A stretch of 64,000 nt of DNA from Palsa-504 sp963744575 (GCA_963744575.1 CAVUUF010000001.1:186001-250000); one strand, 5' to 3'. Shown: positions 34,593 through 43,766, counted from the stretch's first letter. Program-made: numbers and translations. Notes: a model not told the origin generated them from the sequence alone.

Positions 34593-35609
34593 ATGACCGC
34601 GGAGCAGCAAGCCCACGCGCCAGAAAGCCAGGCCCCGGACCGTAACCTGGCCCTCGAACTGGCCCGGGTAACCGAGGCCGCGTCGATGGCCGCCGCCAGA
34701 TGGGTGGGCCGCGGCGACAAGAACGGGGCCGACGGGGCCGCCGTGAACGCCATGCGGATGCTGATCAACTCGGTGTCGATGCGCGGCGTGGTGGTTATCG
34801 GCGAGGGCGAGAAGGACCGCGCGCCGATGCTGTTCAACGGCGAGGAGGTCGGCGACGGCACCGGCGCGGCCTGCGACGTCGCGGTCGACCCGATCGACGG
34901 CACCCGGCTGTGCGCCAACGGCATGCCGAACGCGATCTCGGTCCTGGCGGTGGCCGGGCGCGGCTCGATGTACGACCCGTCCGCCGTGTTCTACATGTCC
35001 AAGCTGGCCACCGGCCCGGAGGCGGCCGGCATGGTGGACCTCGACGCGCCCCCGGGCGCCAACGTCGCCGCCGTGGCCAAGGGCAACGGCTGCTCGCCGC
35101 AGGACGTCACCGTGGTCATCCTGGACCGGCCCCGGCACGCCGAGCTGATCTCCGAGGTCCGCGCCAGCGGCGCGCGGATCCACCTGATCACCGACGGCGA
35201 CGTGGCCGGCGCCATCATGGCCGCGCGTGAGGGCACCGGGATCGACCTGATGCTCGGCATCGGGGGAACCCCCGAGGGCATCATCGCCGCCTGCGCGCTG
35301 AAGTGCCTCGGCGGTGTCATCCTCGGCAAGCTCACGCCCAGGGACGACGCCGAGCGCCGCCGCGCACTCGACGCGGGCCACGACCTGAATCGCGTGCTCA
35401 CCACCGACAACCTGGTCACGTCGGACGACGTGTTCTTCGCGGCCAGCGGCATCACCGACGGCGAACTGGTCGACGGCGTGCGCTACCGGCGCGGCCACGC
35501 GACCACTCACTCCCTGGTCATGCGGTCCCGCTCGGGAACGATCCGGAGCATCAAGAGCGAGCACCAGCTGTGGAAGCTGCGCGCGTACGCCGCCGTCAAC
35601 TTCGACTGA
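34593..35609 (+). CDS. glpX: Class II fructose-1,6-bisphosphatase
   Basis: A 338-residue GlpX, the actinobacterial gluconeogenic FBPase. Metal and substrate motifs are visible: GEGEKDRAPMLFNGE (about 70-84), DVAVDPIDGT (about 95-104), and GIGGTPEGIIAACALKCLGG (about 221-240). Length is normal. GAAAGGGA precedes the ATG. The neighbouring DUF4245 gene is divergent, the conserved arrangement. The product works in the cytoplasm with the fumarases and central carbon enzymes around it. Confidence 0.93.
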   Translation: MTAEQQAHAPESQAPDRNLALELARVTEAASMAAARWVGRGDKNGADGAAVNAMRMLINSVSMRGVVVIGEGEKDRAPMLFNGEEVGDGTGAACDVAVDPIDGTRLCANGMPNAISVLAVAGRGSMYDPSAVFYMSKLATGPEAAGMVDLDAPPGANVAAVAKGNGCSPQDVTVVILDRPRHAELISEVRASGARIHLITDGDVAGAIMAAREGTGIDLMLGIGGTPEGIIAACALKCLGGVILGKLTPRDDAERRRALDAGHDLNRVLTTDNLVTSDDVFFAASGITDGELVDGVRYRRGHATTHSLVMRSRSGTIRSIKSEHQLWKLRAYAAVNFD

Positions 35610-35628
35610 GGTCGGGTAACGCCGCCCC

Positions 35629-36213
35629 TCAGCCGCGGCTGAACAGGCGGAACCGGCGGCTCTTCGGCGGCGTGCGGACGGCCAGCTCGCCGCCGAGCAC
35701 CATCGCCTTGACCTCGATCACCGGCGTGCCCGGCCCGGCCGGCGGTGGTGTGCTCCCGCGCCTGCGGCCCAGGACCATGTGCCCGCTGACGATCACGGAC
35801 ACCCCGTCGGGCACGATCAGCCGCAGCCTGCCGCCGAACACGGTCGCGTACACCTGCACCCGGCTGGACTGCAGTATCGCCTGCCTGAAGTCGACCTCGA
35901 CCTCGCCGAACATCGCGGTCACGGTGAGGTTCTCCGGCACCACCCAGCGGCCGTCCCGGCGGCCCGGCCCGAAGATCCCGGCGACCACCCGGCCCGCATC
36001 CAGCCGCACCGGCTGCGCGGACGGCACGGCCAGATCCGCGGTCAGCTCGGCGAGCTCGCCCAGCGTCCGGGCGGTGAAGGCGCGCTGCACCCGTTCGGCA
36101 TGCTCGTCCATGGTGAGCCGCCCGTCGCTCGTCGCCTCGCCGAGCATAGCCACCACGCGCTCCCGGTCGGCATCGGACGCGCGCAGATCACGAGGCGACG
36201 GCCGTGGGCTCAT
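35629..36213 (-). CDS. DUF1707 (SHOCT-like) and LiaF-type domain protein
   Basis: A 194-residue protein with an N-terminal DUF1707 helix pair (RASDADRERVVAMLGEATSD, then EHAERVQRAFTART) and a C-terminal beta-helical region like the end of LiaF/DUF2154 proteins (VTAMFGEVEVDFRQAIL, VYATVFGGRLRLIVPDGVSV). No membrane helix. Such proteins are linked to envelope-stress signalling in actinobacteria, but the role here is unproven. Converges on glpX with a 19-nt gap and is divergent from the ligase gene. Confidence 0.78.
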   Translation of the reverse strand: MSPRPSPRDLRASDADRERVVAMLGEATSDGRLTMDEHAERVQRAFTARTLGELAELTADLAVPSAQPVRLDAGRVVAGIFGPGRRDGRWVVPENLTVTAMFGEVEVDFRQAILQSSRVQVYATVFGGRLRLIVPDGVSVIVSGHMVLGRRRGSTPPPAGPGTPVIEVKAMVLGGELAVRTPPKSRRFRLFSRG

Positions 36214-36298
36214 GGTCTGAACCTATCGCGTGCTGGCCAGGGGGGCATGTTGGCAGTCGGCTGTACGCGGCAGGGTTGAACGTGCTACCCATTGGTGC

Positions 36299-37699
36299 AT
36301 GACAGACGGAGCGATCGAATCGGCGCTCGGGCGGACGAGCCAGCAGGAGATTCGCCTGGTCCGCTTCCTGTACGCCGACCACGGCGGGATCATCCGCGGG
36401 AAGGCCACCGGGACCGCGCGGCTGCGGGAACGCATGACCAGCGGCATCGGGCACACGGTGGCGATGATGGCCATGTCCATGCTGGACCAGTTGCAGCCGG
36501 TGGCCGGGATGGGCCCGGTCGGCGAGGTCCGGATCGTGCCCGACCCGGATACGTTCGTGGCGCTCCCCTACGCTCCGGGGGCCGGCGCCATGCTGGCGGA
36601 CCTGGTCAAGCCGGACGGTTCGCAGTGGGAGGCGTGCCCGCGGACGTTCCTCAAGCAGGCCATCGTCGAGCTGGCCGGCGAGGGCTATGCGATGCAGGCC
36701 GCGTTCGAGCCCGAGTTCACCGTCGGGCACCGCGAGAGCTCGCCCGCCGCGCCCACCATCCCGGACCGGCTGGTCCCCATCGACGACAGCCTGTGCTACT
36801 CCGCCACCGGCTTCCACCAGGGACATGACCTCGCCATGGAACTCGTCGCGGCCATGGAGGCGCAGGGCCTGCAGGTCGAGCACTACTACCCCGAACTTGG
36901 CCACGGCCAGCACGAGCTGTCCATCCGGCACGCGGGCGCGCTGCGCGCGGCCGACAACCACGTGCTGTACCGGGAGACGGTCCGGGGCGTGGCGTTCCGG
37001 CACGGCCTGTGGGCCAGCCTGGCGCCCAAGCCCATCCCCGACCAGGCCGGCAACGGCACCCACCTGCACGCCTCGCTCACCGACCTGGGGGCCGACGGCT
37101 CGCCAAGCGGGCGCAACGCGTTCGCCGACCCTGCGGACCGGAACGGCCTGTCCCCGGTGGGCTACCACTTCATCGGCGGCGTGCTGGCCCACCTGCCCGC
37201 CCTGGTCGCGCTGACCTGCGCCAGCGTGAACAGCTACCGTCGGCTGGCGCCGCAGATGTGGGCCAGCGCGTACACCTGCTACGGGATGGACAACCGCGAA
37301 GCGGCGATCAGGATCTGCTCGCCGCTGCGCGGCGATCCGGACAGTTCGGTCAACCTGGAGCTGAAGCCGTCGGACTCGAGCGCCAACCCGTACCTGGCCC
37401 TCGGCGCGTTCATCTACGCCGGCCTGGACGGCATCCGCGGCAAGCTCGACCCCGGCGAGGCGGTGAACGTGGACCCGGCCACCCTCACCGACGCCGAACG
37501 ATCCGCGGGCAACACCCACCGGCTGCCGGCCTCGCTCAACGCGGCGCTGGACGCGCTGGCCGTCGACGAGATGATGATGGACCTGCTCGGACCGCTGCGC
37601 AGCACCGCCTACCTGGCGGTGAAGCGCTCAGAAGCCGCCCACTTTGCCCAGTCCACCGATTCCTACTACGAGTGCTTCCACCACTTCGCCAAGATTTGA
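36299..37699 (+). CDS. Glutamine synthetase-like gamma-glutamyl ligase
   Basis: A 466-residue member of the GlnA superfamily: beta-grasp N-terminus (VRFLYADHGGIIRGK), ATP/metal motifs FEPEFTV and GNGTHLHAS, and the late SSANPYLALGA motif. The segment that usually carries substrate Arg residues (ExR) reads VNLELKPSDSSANPYL, so the canonical glutamate-binding Arg is absent. It is therefore more likely to join glutamate to another amine (polyamine or ethanolamine type) than to make glutamine. ATG start chosen; no clear Shine-Dalgarno. Confidence 0.78.
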   Translation: MTDGAIESALGRTSQQEIRLVRFLYADHGGIIRGKATGTARLRERMTSGIGHTVAMMAMSMLDQLQPVAGMGPVGEVRIVPDPDTFVALPYAPGAGAMLADLVKPDGSQWEACPRTFLKQAIVELAGEGYAMQAAFEPEFTVGHRESSPAAPTIPDRLVPIDDSLCYSATGFHQGHDLAMELVAAMEAQGLQVEHYYPELGHGQHELSIRHAGALRAADNHVLYRETVRGVAFRHGLWASLAPKPIPDQAGNGTHLHASLTDLGADGSPSGRNAFADPADRNGLSPVGYHFIGGVLAHLPALVALTCASVNSYRRLAPQMWASAYTCYGMDNREAAIRICSPLRGDPDSSVNLELKPSDSSANPYLALGAFIYAGLDGIRGKLDPGEAVNVDPATLTDAERSAGNTHRLPASLNAALDALAVDEMMMDLLGPLRSTAYLAVKRSEAAHFAQSTDSYYECFHHFAKI

Positions 37700-37784
37700 G
37701 CATTCTGCTCGGTGAACTGCGCGGCTTCCCCATTACCACCCGGCTGACCTGCACAGTAACCGTTGCTCAACGTTGGCCAACGAC

Positions 37785-38396
37785 ATCGCTGCCACATCGC
37801 TGTCGCCCCGGCTGGTGCCTGCGTTCATGGGCTGGTCAGGGCGCCGTGCGGGCGCTGTCCGCCCGGGTTCGCGCGCGCAAGGCCGGCCCGACCGGGCGGG
37901 AGCAGGCGGCGTAGACCGCCGCCACGCACGAGCAGCACGAACAGGGCGCGTTCGCCCGGTGCGGGCGGATGGTGAGCGACCGGCCCTGGCCGTGGGCGGT
38001 GGCCAGCGTGGCGGCGCTCATCATGCTGGCGATCCCGCTGTTCTCCATCACGCTGGGCCAGCCGGACAACGGGACGAACCCTACGTCGCAAACCAGCCGG
38101 CAGGCCTACGACCTGATCTCCCAGGGCTTCGGCGTCGGCGTGAACGGCCCGCTGAGCCGGCCTACGTGCCGATGCTGGTGTTCTGCATCGTGTTCGGGCT
38201 GTCCATGGACTATGAGGTGTTCCTGCTGTCCCGGGTGCACGAGGCCTGGCTCGACACCCGCGACGCGCACCGCAGCGTCGCGATCGGGATCGGCGCGACC
38301 GCGCGGGTCATCACCACCGCGGCCGCCATCATGATCGTGGTGTTCACCAGCTTCGTGCTCGACCCGGATCCGACGGTCAAGATGCTCGCCACCGGT
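37785..38396 (+). pseudogene. Deleted MMPL-family transporter remnant
   Basis: Pieces of an MMPL (RND-like) lipid exporter in changing frames. One part reads FARCGRMVSDRPWPWAVASV and continues to NPTSQTSRQAYDLISQGFGV (about 37945-38155). At about 38158 it jumps in another frame to VPMLVFCIVFGLSMDYEVFL, continuing through the penultimate helices to VLDPDPTVKMLAT, where it stops matching. The intervening 130 or so residues and both ends are missing. Full-length relatives have about 700 residues. Confidence 0.75.
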
Positions 38397-38407
38397 GATC
38401 CGGCAGA

Positions 38408-38439
38408 GCACCGGGGCGGCGGCCGGGCCGCCCCGGTGC
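38408..38439. terminator. Strong 13-bp hairpin
   Basis: GCACCGGGGCGGC (38408-38420) and GCCGCCCCGGTGC (38427-38439) with a 6-nt loop. It follows the minus-strand protein tail at 38451-38508 and also stops transcription from the MFS gene upstream on that strand. Confidence 0.65.
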
Positions 38440-38450
38440 GGCCTGGTGGC

Positions 38451-38508
38451 TCAGTCGTGCCGCAGGCCGGCCTGCTTCATCAGCGGCAGGATGTACTCGC
38501 CGAAGTAC
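38451..38508 (-). pseudogene. Protein C-terminus relic
   Basis: On the minus strand the last codons before a stop read KYFGEYILPLMKQAGLRHD, a plausible end of a flavin-dependent (luciferase-like) oxidoreductase, followed by a strong terminator hairpin. Upstream it fuses directly to the stop of the MFS gene, so only the tail and terminator of the old gene survived a deletion. The family guess rests on very little sequence. Confidence 0.35.
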
Positions 38509-40032
38509 TTAGCCGCCGGCGCTCAGGCCGCCTTCGCGGGGGTCGCCGGCGCGGAAGATGGTCTGGGGGGGCTTGGCGATGACGGATAGCGGCGTGGCGA
38601 TGTCCTCCAGGGACTTGCCTTCGGCGTCGACGGCGAGGAACGCCGCGACGACGCCGCCGAGAATCATCGCGCCTGCGCCGAGGATGTAGCCCCAGTACAG
38701 CGAGTTGGGGTCCTTGCCGGTGCCGATCAGGTGGCCGTACAGGTGCGAGCCCAGCGAGCCGAAGCACTGGGCGATGGCGAAGAACACCGCGATGGCCTTG
38801 GCCCGGACCTCCAGCGGGAAGATCTCGCTGACGGTCAGGTACCCGGCGCTGGCGCCGGCCGAGGCGAAGAAGAAGATCACCGACCAGCACAGCGTCTGGG
38901 TGACCGCGTTCAGCGCGCCCGCCTTGAACAGCTGGGCGGTGATGACCAGCAGGATGCCGGAGACCAGGTAGGTGCCGGAGATCATCTTGCGGCGGCCGAT
39001 GGTGTCGAACAGCCGCCCGATGGTCAGCGGGCCGAGCAGGTTCCCGACCGCGAAGGCCATGAAGTAATAGGGGGTCTGGGTGGACGGGACGTGGAAGAAG
39101 TACAGCAGGACCAGCCCGTAGGTGAAGAAGATCGCGTTGTACAGGAACGACTGGGTGATCATCAGCGTCCCGCCGTAGATCGCCCGGCTCGGGTAGTGCT
39201 GGAACAGGGAACGCAGCAGGGCCAGGTAGCCGATGTTCTCGGTCGGGCGGATCTCCAGTTCCTTGCTCTGGTCCACCGGCGGGAGCTCGCCCTTGGTCGC
39301 GGAGACGTCCTGCTCGATCTCGGCGATGGAGGCCTCGGCTTGTGTTTCCTTGCCGTGCATGATCTGCCAGCGGGGGCTTTCCGGCAGGTGCCGCCGGACG
39401 AAGATGATGACCAGCGCGAGCACCGGGCCGATCAGGTACGCGACCCGCCAGCCGATTCCGGTCGAGATGTGGTTCAGCACGACCAGGGTGACGATGGTGC
39501 CCAGGAACGCCCCGGCCCAGTAGGTGCCGTTGACGGCCAGGTCCACCCGGCCCCGGAACTTGGCCGGGATCATCTCATCGATCGCGGAGTTGATCGCGGC
39601 GTACTCCCCGCCGATGCCCATCCCGGCGAGCACCCGGGTACCGTACAAGAACAGGAACCAGTACCCGCCCGCCGGGGTCAGCGCGGTCAGCCCGGAGCCG
39701 ATCAGGTACACCCCGAGGGTGATTATGAACAGGTTCTTGCGGCCGAGCTTGTCCGAGAGCTGCCCGAAGAACAGCGCACCGATGACCTCGCCGATCAGGT
39801 ACCAGGTCGCGATGTCGGCGACCGACGACGCGGACATGTTCAGGGCGGCCTTCTGCGTCAGGTCCGGCCCCACGTTGGCGGCGATCGTGATCTCCAGGCC
39901 GTCGAGGACCCACGCCACCCCCAGCGCGATCACCAGCCTGGTGTGGAATTTCGACCAGGGCAGCCGGTCGATCCGCGCTGGGATGAGACTTCGGATGCCG
40001 GGGCTGCTCATCGTTTCGGGCGTTGTCGCCAT
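38509..40032 (-). CDS. MFS transporter (sugar porter/SP-like)
   Basis: A 507-residue 12-helix major facilitator. Typical motifs are DKLGRKNLF (loop 2-3), GMGIGGEYAAINSAIDEM (helix 5), PESPRWQIMHGKE (after helix 6) and DTIGRRKMISG (loop 8-9). The domain order and PESPRW motif fit the sugar porter or aromatic-acid symporter branch; the substrate cannot be told. ATG with AAGGAGGAAGG upstream. A perfect 12-bp inverted repeat lies 20 nt before the start. The last residues run into a deletion junction, so the C-terminus may be altered. Confidence 0.85.
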   Translation of the reverse strand: MATTPETMSSPGIRSLIPARIDRLPWSKFHTRLVIALGVAWVLDGLEITIAANVGPDLTQKAALNMSASSVADIATWYLIGEVIGALFFGQLSDKLGRKNLFIITLGVYLIGSGLTALTPAGGYWFLFLYGTRVLAGMGIGGEYAAINSAIDEMIPAKFRGRVDLAVNGTYWAGAFLGTIVTLVVLNHISTGIGWRVAYLIGPVLALVIIFVRRHLPESPRWQIMHGKETQAEASIAEIEQDVSATKGELPPVDQSKELEIRPTENIGYLALLRSLFQHYPSRAIYGGTLMITQSFLYNAIFFTYGLVLLYFFHVPSTQTPYYFMAFAVGNLLGPLTIGRLFDTIGRRKMISGTYLVSGILLVITAQLFKAGALNAVTQTLCWSVIFFFASAGASAGYLTVSEIFPLEVRAKAIAVFFAIAQCFGSLGSHLYGHLIGTGKDPNSLYWGYILGAGAMILGGVVAAFLAVDAEGKSLEDIATPLSVIAKPPQTIFRAGDPREGGLSAGG

Positions 40033-40052
40033 CGCGCCTTCCTCCTTGCGCT

Positions 40053-40079
40053 GACTACGGGCCCCGAGGGCCCGTAGTC
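40053..40079. promoter_or_regulatory. 12-bp perfect inverted repeat in the MFS gene leader
   Basis: GACTACGGGCCC (40053-40064) and GGGCCCGTAGTC (40068-40079) separated by 3 nt, ending 20 nt upstream of the MFS start codon. It could be an operator for a dimeric repressor or an mRNA hairpin next to the ribosome-binding site. Confidence 0.5.
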
Positions 40080-40666
40080 TGCGGGAGTACCCCAGGAGGG
40101 AATAAAAAACGTGACAGGCGAAAAACCTGCCAGACCGGACCAGCCGGCGCGGTCGCGCGCGGCGTGCTGTCGCGGCTGGCCGGGGCAGGCGGGGAGGGCC
40201 GCGTTCCCGGCACGCGAGAACGCGGAGGCGGAAGAAGGGTACGGCGGCGGCGCCGCAGCTCAGCCGGACGCGGACGGGGGCACCGCGTGCTTAGCGTACA
40301 TCGCGCGGACGGGGGCACCGCGCGGCGCGGCGCCGCCGCATAGCGTCACGATACAAGCTTGTTCATACATGTACAAGTCGCGATCAGTCACGCAGAGGGC
40401 TTGTTACTGCCGAATTTGTCACAGTTTTCCGGGTTGATCTGCGGAATCAGTGGGCGCAACCGAGGCCGACGGGGCGTGAGGGGCCTGCGCCGCCGATGCC
40501 TGGCCCGCGCCTAAGCTGAAACCGAGGCCCAAGGCGGGCCATCCCCCGCGAGCCAAAGGGGCGCCGGCGCCGCCTGGACTGAGCAGCGACGAGCGAGGAA
40601 CGAGCGAGGAGCGACGAGGGAAGGCGGCGCCTCGAAAGGCGCCCCGGAGGCGAGTGGGAGAGCACA
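40080..40666. other. Intergenic region upstream of the fumarase operon
   Basis: About 590 nt. A plus-strand GTG at 40111 has a good AGGAGGG site 10 nt upstream, but its 108-residue product is compositionally odd (Cys/Arg/Ala-rich) and unrecognised, so it is not called. An AT-rich stretch at 40350-40440 holds two overlapping palindromes and is the likely fumA promoter. A purine-rich run of GCGACGAGCGAGG-like repeats (about 40585-40622) precedes the start. Confidence 0.4.
40353..40377. promoter_or_regulatory. Overlapping palindromic operators upstream of fumA
   Basis: ACAAGCTTGT (40353-40362) is a perfect 10-bp palindrome; it overlaps a 20-bp dyad of the form CTTGT-N-CAT-NN-ATG-N-ACAAG (40358-40377). 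TACAAG also occurs as a direct repeat 20 bp apart. This layout suits a MarR-, TetR- or GntR-type dimer bound at two overlapping sites. Confidence 0.5.
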
Positions 40667-42310
40667 GTGCCTGAGTTCAGCTACACGGACCTGCTGCCAC
40701 TGGGGCAGGACGGCACCAGCTACCGGCGGCTGACCAGTGACGGGGTGGCGAGAAGCAGCTCGTTCGGCCGGAATTTCCTGGTGATCGAGCCGCGGCTGCT
40801 CACCGACCTGACCGCCGCGGCCATGCACGACATCGCCCACCTGCTCCGGCCCGCCCACCTCAGCCAGCTACGGTCCATCCTGGACGACCCTGCAGGCTCG
40901 CCGAACGACCGGTACGTGGCCCGCGACCTGCTCAAGAACGCGTGCATCGCGGCCGGCGGCGTGCTGCCCATGTGCCAGGACACCGGCACCGCGATCGTGA
41001 TGGGCAAACGCGGCCAGCACGTGCTCACCGACGGGCGGGACGAGGAGCACATCTCCCGCGGCGTCTACGACGCGTACACCACGCTGAATCTGCGGTACTC
41101 CCAGCTCGCGCCGCTGACCATGTGGGAGGAGCGGAACACCGGCAGCAACCTGCCCGCCCAGGTCGAGATCTACGCCACCGGCGGGGAGGAGTACCAGTTC
41201 CTGTTCATGGCCAAGGGCGGCGGCTCGGCCAACAAGTCGTTCCTGTACCAGGAGACCAAGGCCGTGCTGAACCCGGCGCGGATGCAATCCTTCCTGGAGG
41301 AGAAGATCCGCTCGCTAGGCACCGCCGCGTGCCCGCCGTACCACCTGGCCATCGTGGTCGGCGGGACTTCGGCCGAGTTCGCGCTGAAGACGGCCAAGTA
41401 CGCGTCGGCGAAGTACCTGGACACGCTGCCGCCGTCCGGGTCGGCCGCAGCGCACGGGTTCCGCGACCGCGAACTCGAGGAGCAGGTGCTCGGGATCACC
41501 CGGCGGACCGGGATCGGAGCGCAGTTCGGCGGCAAGTATTTCTGTCACGACGTGCGGGTGGTCCGGCTGCCGCGGCACGGCGCCTCGTGCCCGGTGGCCA
41601 TCGCCGTGTCGTGCTCGGCCGACCGGCAGGCGCTGGGCAAGATCACCGCGGACGGGGTGTTCCTCGAACAGCTCGAGACCGACCCGGCGCAGTACCTGCC
41701 GGACCCTTCGGACCTGGAGGACGAGGGTGAGGTGGTGGCGATCGACCTGACCCGGCCGATGGAGTCGATCCGGGCGGAACTGACGAAATACCCGGTGCGG
41801 ACCCGGGTGGCGCTGACCGGGCCGCTGGTGGTGGCGCGGGACATCGCCCACGCCAAGGTCGCCGAACGGCTCGACCGCGGCGAGCCGATGCCCGCGTACC
41901 TGCGCGATCATCCTGTCTACTACGCCGGCCCGGCCAAGACGCCCGCCGGGTACGCGTCCGGCTCTTTCGGGCCGACCACGGCGGGCCGGATGGACTCCTA
42001 CGTGGACCGGTTCCAGGCGGCGGGCGGATCCCTGGTCATGCTGGCCAAGGGGAACCGTTCGGCCGCGGTGACCGCGGCGTGCAAGCAGCACGGCGGGTTC
42101 TACCTCGGCTCGATCGGCGGCGCGGCGGCCCGGCTGGCCCAGGACTGCATCACCCGGGTGGAGGTCCTGGAGTATCCCGAGCTGGGCATGGAGGCGGTCT
42201 GGAAGATCGAGGTGCGCGACTTCCCCGCGTTCATCGTGGTCGACGACAAGGGGAATGACTTCTTCGCCGACCCGTCCGGGCCGGTGCTGCAGATCGGGGC
42301 GCACCCGTGA
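40667..42310 (+). CDS. fumA: Class I (iron-sulfur) fumarate hydratase
   Basis: A 547-residue class I fumarase containing both the alpha-like N-terminal part (GGVLPMCQDTGTAIVMGKRG, MWEERNTGSNLPAQVEIYAT, VVGGTSAEFALKTAKYAS) and the beta-like C-terminal part (GPLVVARDIAHAKVAERLD, YYAGPAKTPAGYASGSFGPT, GGFYLGSIGGAAARLA). Cys residues for the oxygen-sensitive 4Fe-4S cluster are in MCQDTG and downstream. It interconverts fumarate and malate. GTG start after a GGGAGAGC site. Its stop overlaps the fumC start in a GTGA junction, so both fumarases come from one mRNA. Confidence 0.9.
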   Translation: MPEFSYTDLLPLGQDGTSYRRLTSDGVARSSSFGRNFLVIEPRLLTDLTAAAMHDIAHLLRPAHLSQLRSILDDPAGSPNDRYVARDLLKNACIAAGGVLPMCQDTGTAIVMGKRGQHVLTDGRDEEHISRGVYDAYTTLNLRYSQLAPLTMWEERNTGSNLPAQVEIYATGGEEYQFLFMAKGGGSANKSFLYQETKAVLNPARMQSFLEEKIRSLGTAACPPYHLAIVVGGTSAEFALKTAKYASAKYLDTLPPSGSAAAHGFRDRELEEQVLGITRRTGIGAQFGGKYFCHDVRVVRLPRHGASCPVAIAVSCSADRQALGKITADGVFLEQLETDPAQYLPDPSDLEDEGEVVAIDLTRPMESIRAELTKYPVRTRVALTGPLVVARDIAHAKVAERLDRGEPMPAYLRDHPVYYAGPAKTPAGYASGSFGPTTAGRMDSYVDRFQAAGGSLVMLAKGNRSAAVTAACKQHGGFYLGSIGGAAARLAQDCITRVEVLEYPELGMEAVWKIEVRDFPAFIVVDDKGNDFFADPSGPVLQIGAHP

Positions 42311-43722
42311 CGACCCGGGCCGAGCATGACTCGATGGGCGAGGTGGAGGTCCCGGCCGACGCGCTGTGGGGGGCGCAGACCCAGCGGGCGGTGGACAACT
42401 TTCCCATCTCCGGAGAGCCGATCGGGCGGGACCTGATCGGCGCGCTGGGCAGCATCAAGGGCGTCGCCGCCCGGATCAACGGCGAGCTCGGCGTGATCGA
42501 CGCCGACATGGCCGCGGCCATCCACGACGCGGCGGCCGAGGTGGCCCGGGGCTCGCACGATGACCAGTTCCCGCTGGACGTGTTCCAGACCGGCTCCGGC
42601 ACGTCGAGCAACATGAACGCCAACGAGGTCATCGCTTCTCTGGCCTCGCGGGCGCTGGGCCGGAAGGTGCACCCGAACGACCATGTCAACGCGTCCCAGT
42701 CGTCCAACGACGTGTTCCCGTCCGCGATCGGCCTGGCCGCGGTACGGCTGTTCGTGCTGGAGCTGATCCCGGCGCTTGAGCACCTCGCCTCGGTGCTCTC
42801 GGCCAAGGCCGAGGAGTTCGCCGAGGTGGTCAAGGTCGGGCGGACGCACCTGATGGACGCGGTGCCGGTGACCCTCGGACAGGAGTTGGGCGGGTACGCG
42901 GCGGCGGTCCGCAATGATGCCGAACGGGTGGCGGCCTGCCTCCCCCGCCTCGGCGAGCTGCCGCTGGGCGGGACGGCGGTGGGGACGGGTCTGAATGCGC
43001 CGCCGGAATTCGCCGCCCGGGTGATGTCGCGGCTGGCCGCCTCGATGAAGCTGCCGCTGACCGAGGCGCGGAACCACTTCGAGGCCCAGGGCAGCCGGGA
43101 CGCGCTGGTCGAGGCCAGCGGGGTGCTCCGGGTGGTTGCGGTGAGCCTGTACAAGATCTGCAACGACCTGCGCTGGATGGGATCAGGGCCGCGGGCCGGC
43201 CTGGGCGAGATCTCCATCCCCGACCTGCAGCCGGGGTCCTCGATCATGCCCGGCAAGGTGAACCCGGTCATCTGCGAGGCAACCGCCCAGGTGTGCACGC
43301 AGGTGATCGGGAACGACGCGGCGGTGGCGTTCGGCGGGGCGGCGGGCAACTTCGAGCTGAACGTGATGATGCCGGTGATCGCGCGCAACCTGCTCGCATC
43401 GGGTCGCCTGCTGGCGGCCGTGGTGCCGCTGCTGGCCGACCGCTGCGTGTCCGGGATCACCGCGCACGCGGATCACATGCGGCGGCTGGCCGAGTCGTCC
43501 CCGGTGATCGTCACCGCGCTGAACTCCTACCTCGGCTACGAGGCGGCCGCCCAGGTGGCGCACGAGGCGCTAGACAGCGGAGAGCCCATCCGTTCGGTGG
43601 TAATCGCGCGCGGGTACGTAGACCGCGGCGAGATCACCCTGGACCAGCTGGACGCGGCCCTGGACGTGCGGAAGATGACGCGCGGCCCGGAGCCGAGCGG
43701 GGAACAATCCGGCCACGCTTGA
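42307..43722 (+). CDS. fumC: Class II fumarate hydratase
   Basis: A 471-residue class II fumarase of the aspartase/fumarase superfamily: PADALWGAQTQRAVDNF, TGSGTSSNMNANEV, HPNDHVNASQSSNDVFPSA, catalytic His in VGRTHLMDA, and the signature GSSIMPGKVNPV (about 314-325). Cluster-free and stable in air. Directly coupled to fumA by a 4-bp GTGA overlap. Having an iron-dependent and an iron-independent isoenzyme in one operon allows flux through the TCA cycle under iron or oxidative stress (inference). Confidence 0.93.
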   Translation: MTTRAEHDSMGEVEVPADALWGAQTQRAVDNFPISGEPIGRDLIGALGSIKGVAARINGELGVIDADMAAAIHDAAAEVARGSHDDQFPLDVFQTGSGTSSNMNANEVIASLASRALGRKVHPNDHVNASQSSNDVFPSAIGLAAVRLFVLELIPALEHLASVLSAKAEEFAEVVKVGRTHLMDAVPVTLGQELGGYAAAVRNDAERVAACLPRLGELPLGGTAVGTGLNAPPEFAARVMSRLAASMKLPLTEARNHFEAQGSRDALVEASGVLRVVAVSLYKICNDLRWMGSGPRAGLGEISIPDLQPGSSIMPGKVNPVICEATAQVCTQVIGNDAAVAFGGAAGNFELNVMMPVIARNLLASGRLLAAVVPLLADRCVSGITAHADHMRRLAESSPVIVTALNSYLGYEAAAQVAHEALDSGEPIRSVVIARGYVDRGEITLDQLDAALDVRKMTRGPEPSGEQSGHA

Positions 43723-43766
43723 TCAATGCTTAGCCGGCCCCCAGCGACCTGTGAGCCAACACCGTG

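Noticed and set aside
40111..40437. Plus-strand 108-codon ORF with a good ribosome-binding site
   Set aside because: Cys/Arg/Ala-rich product without structure or homology cues, running through the probable fumA promoter.
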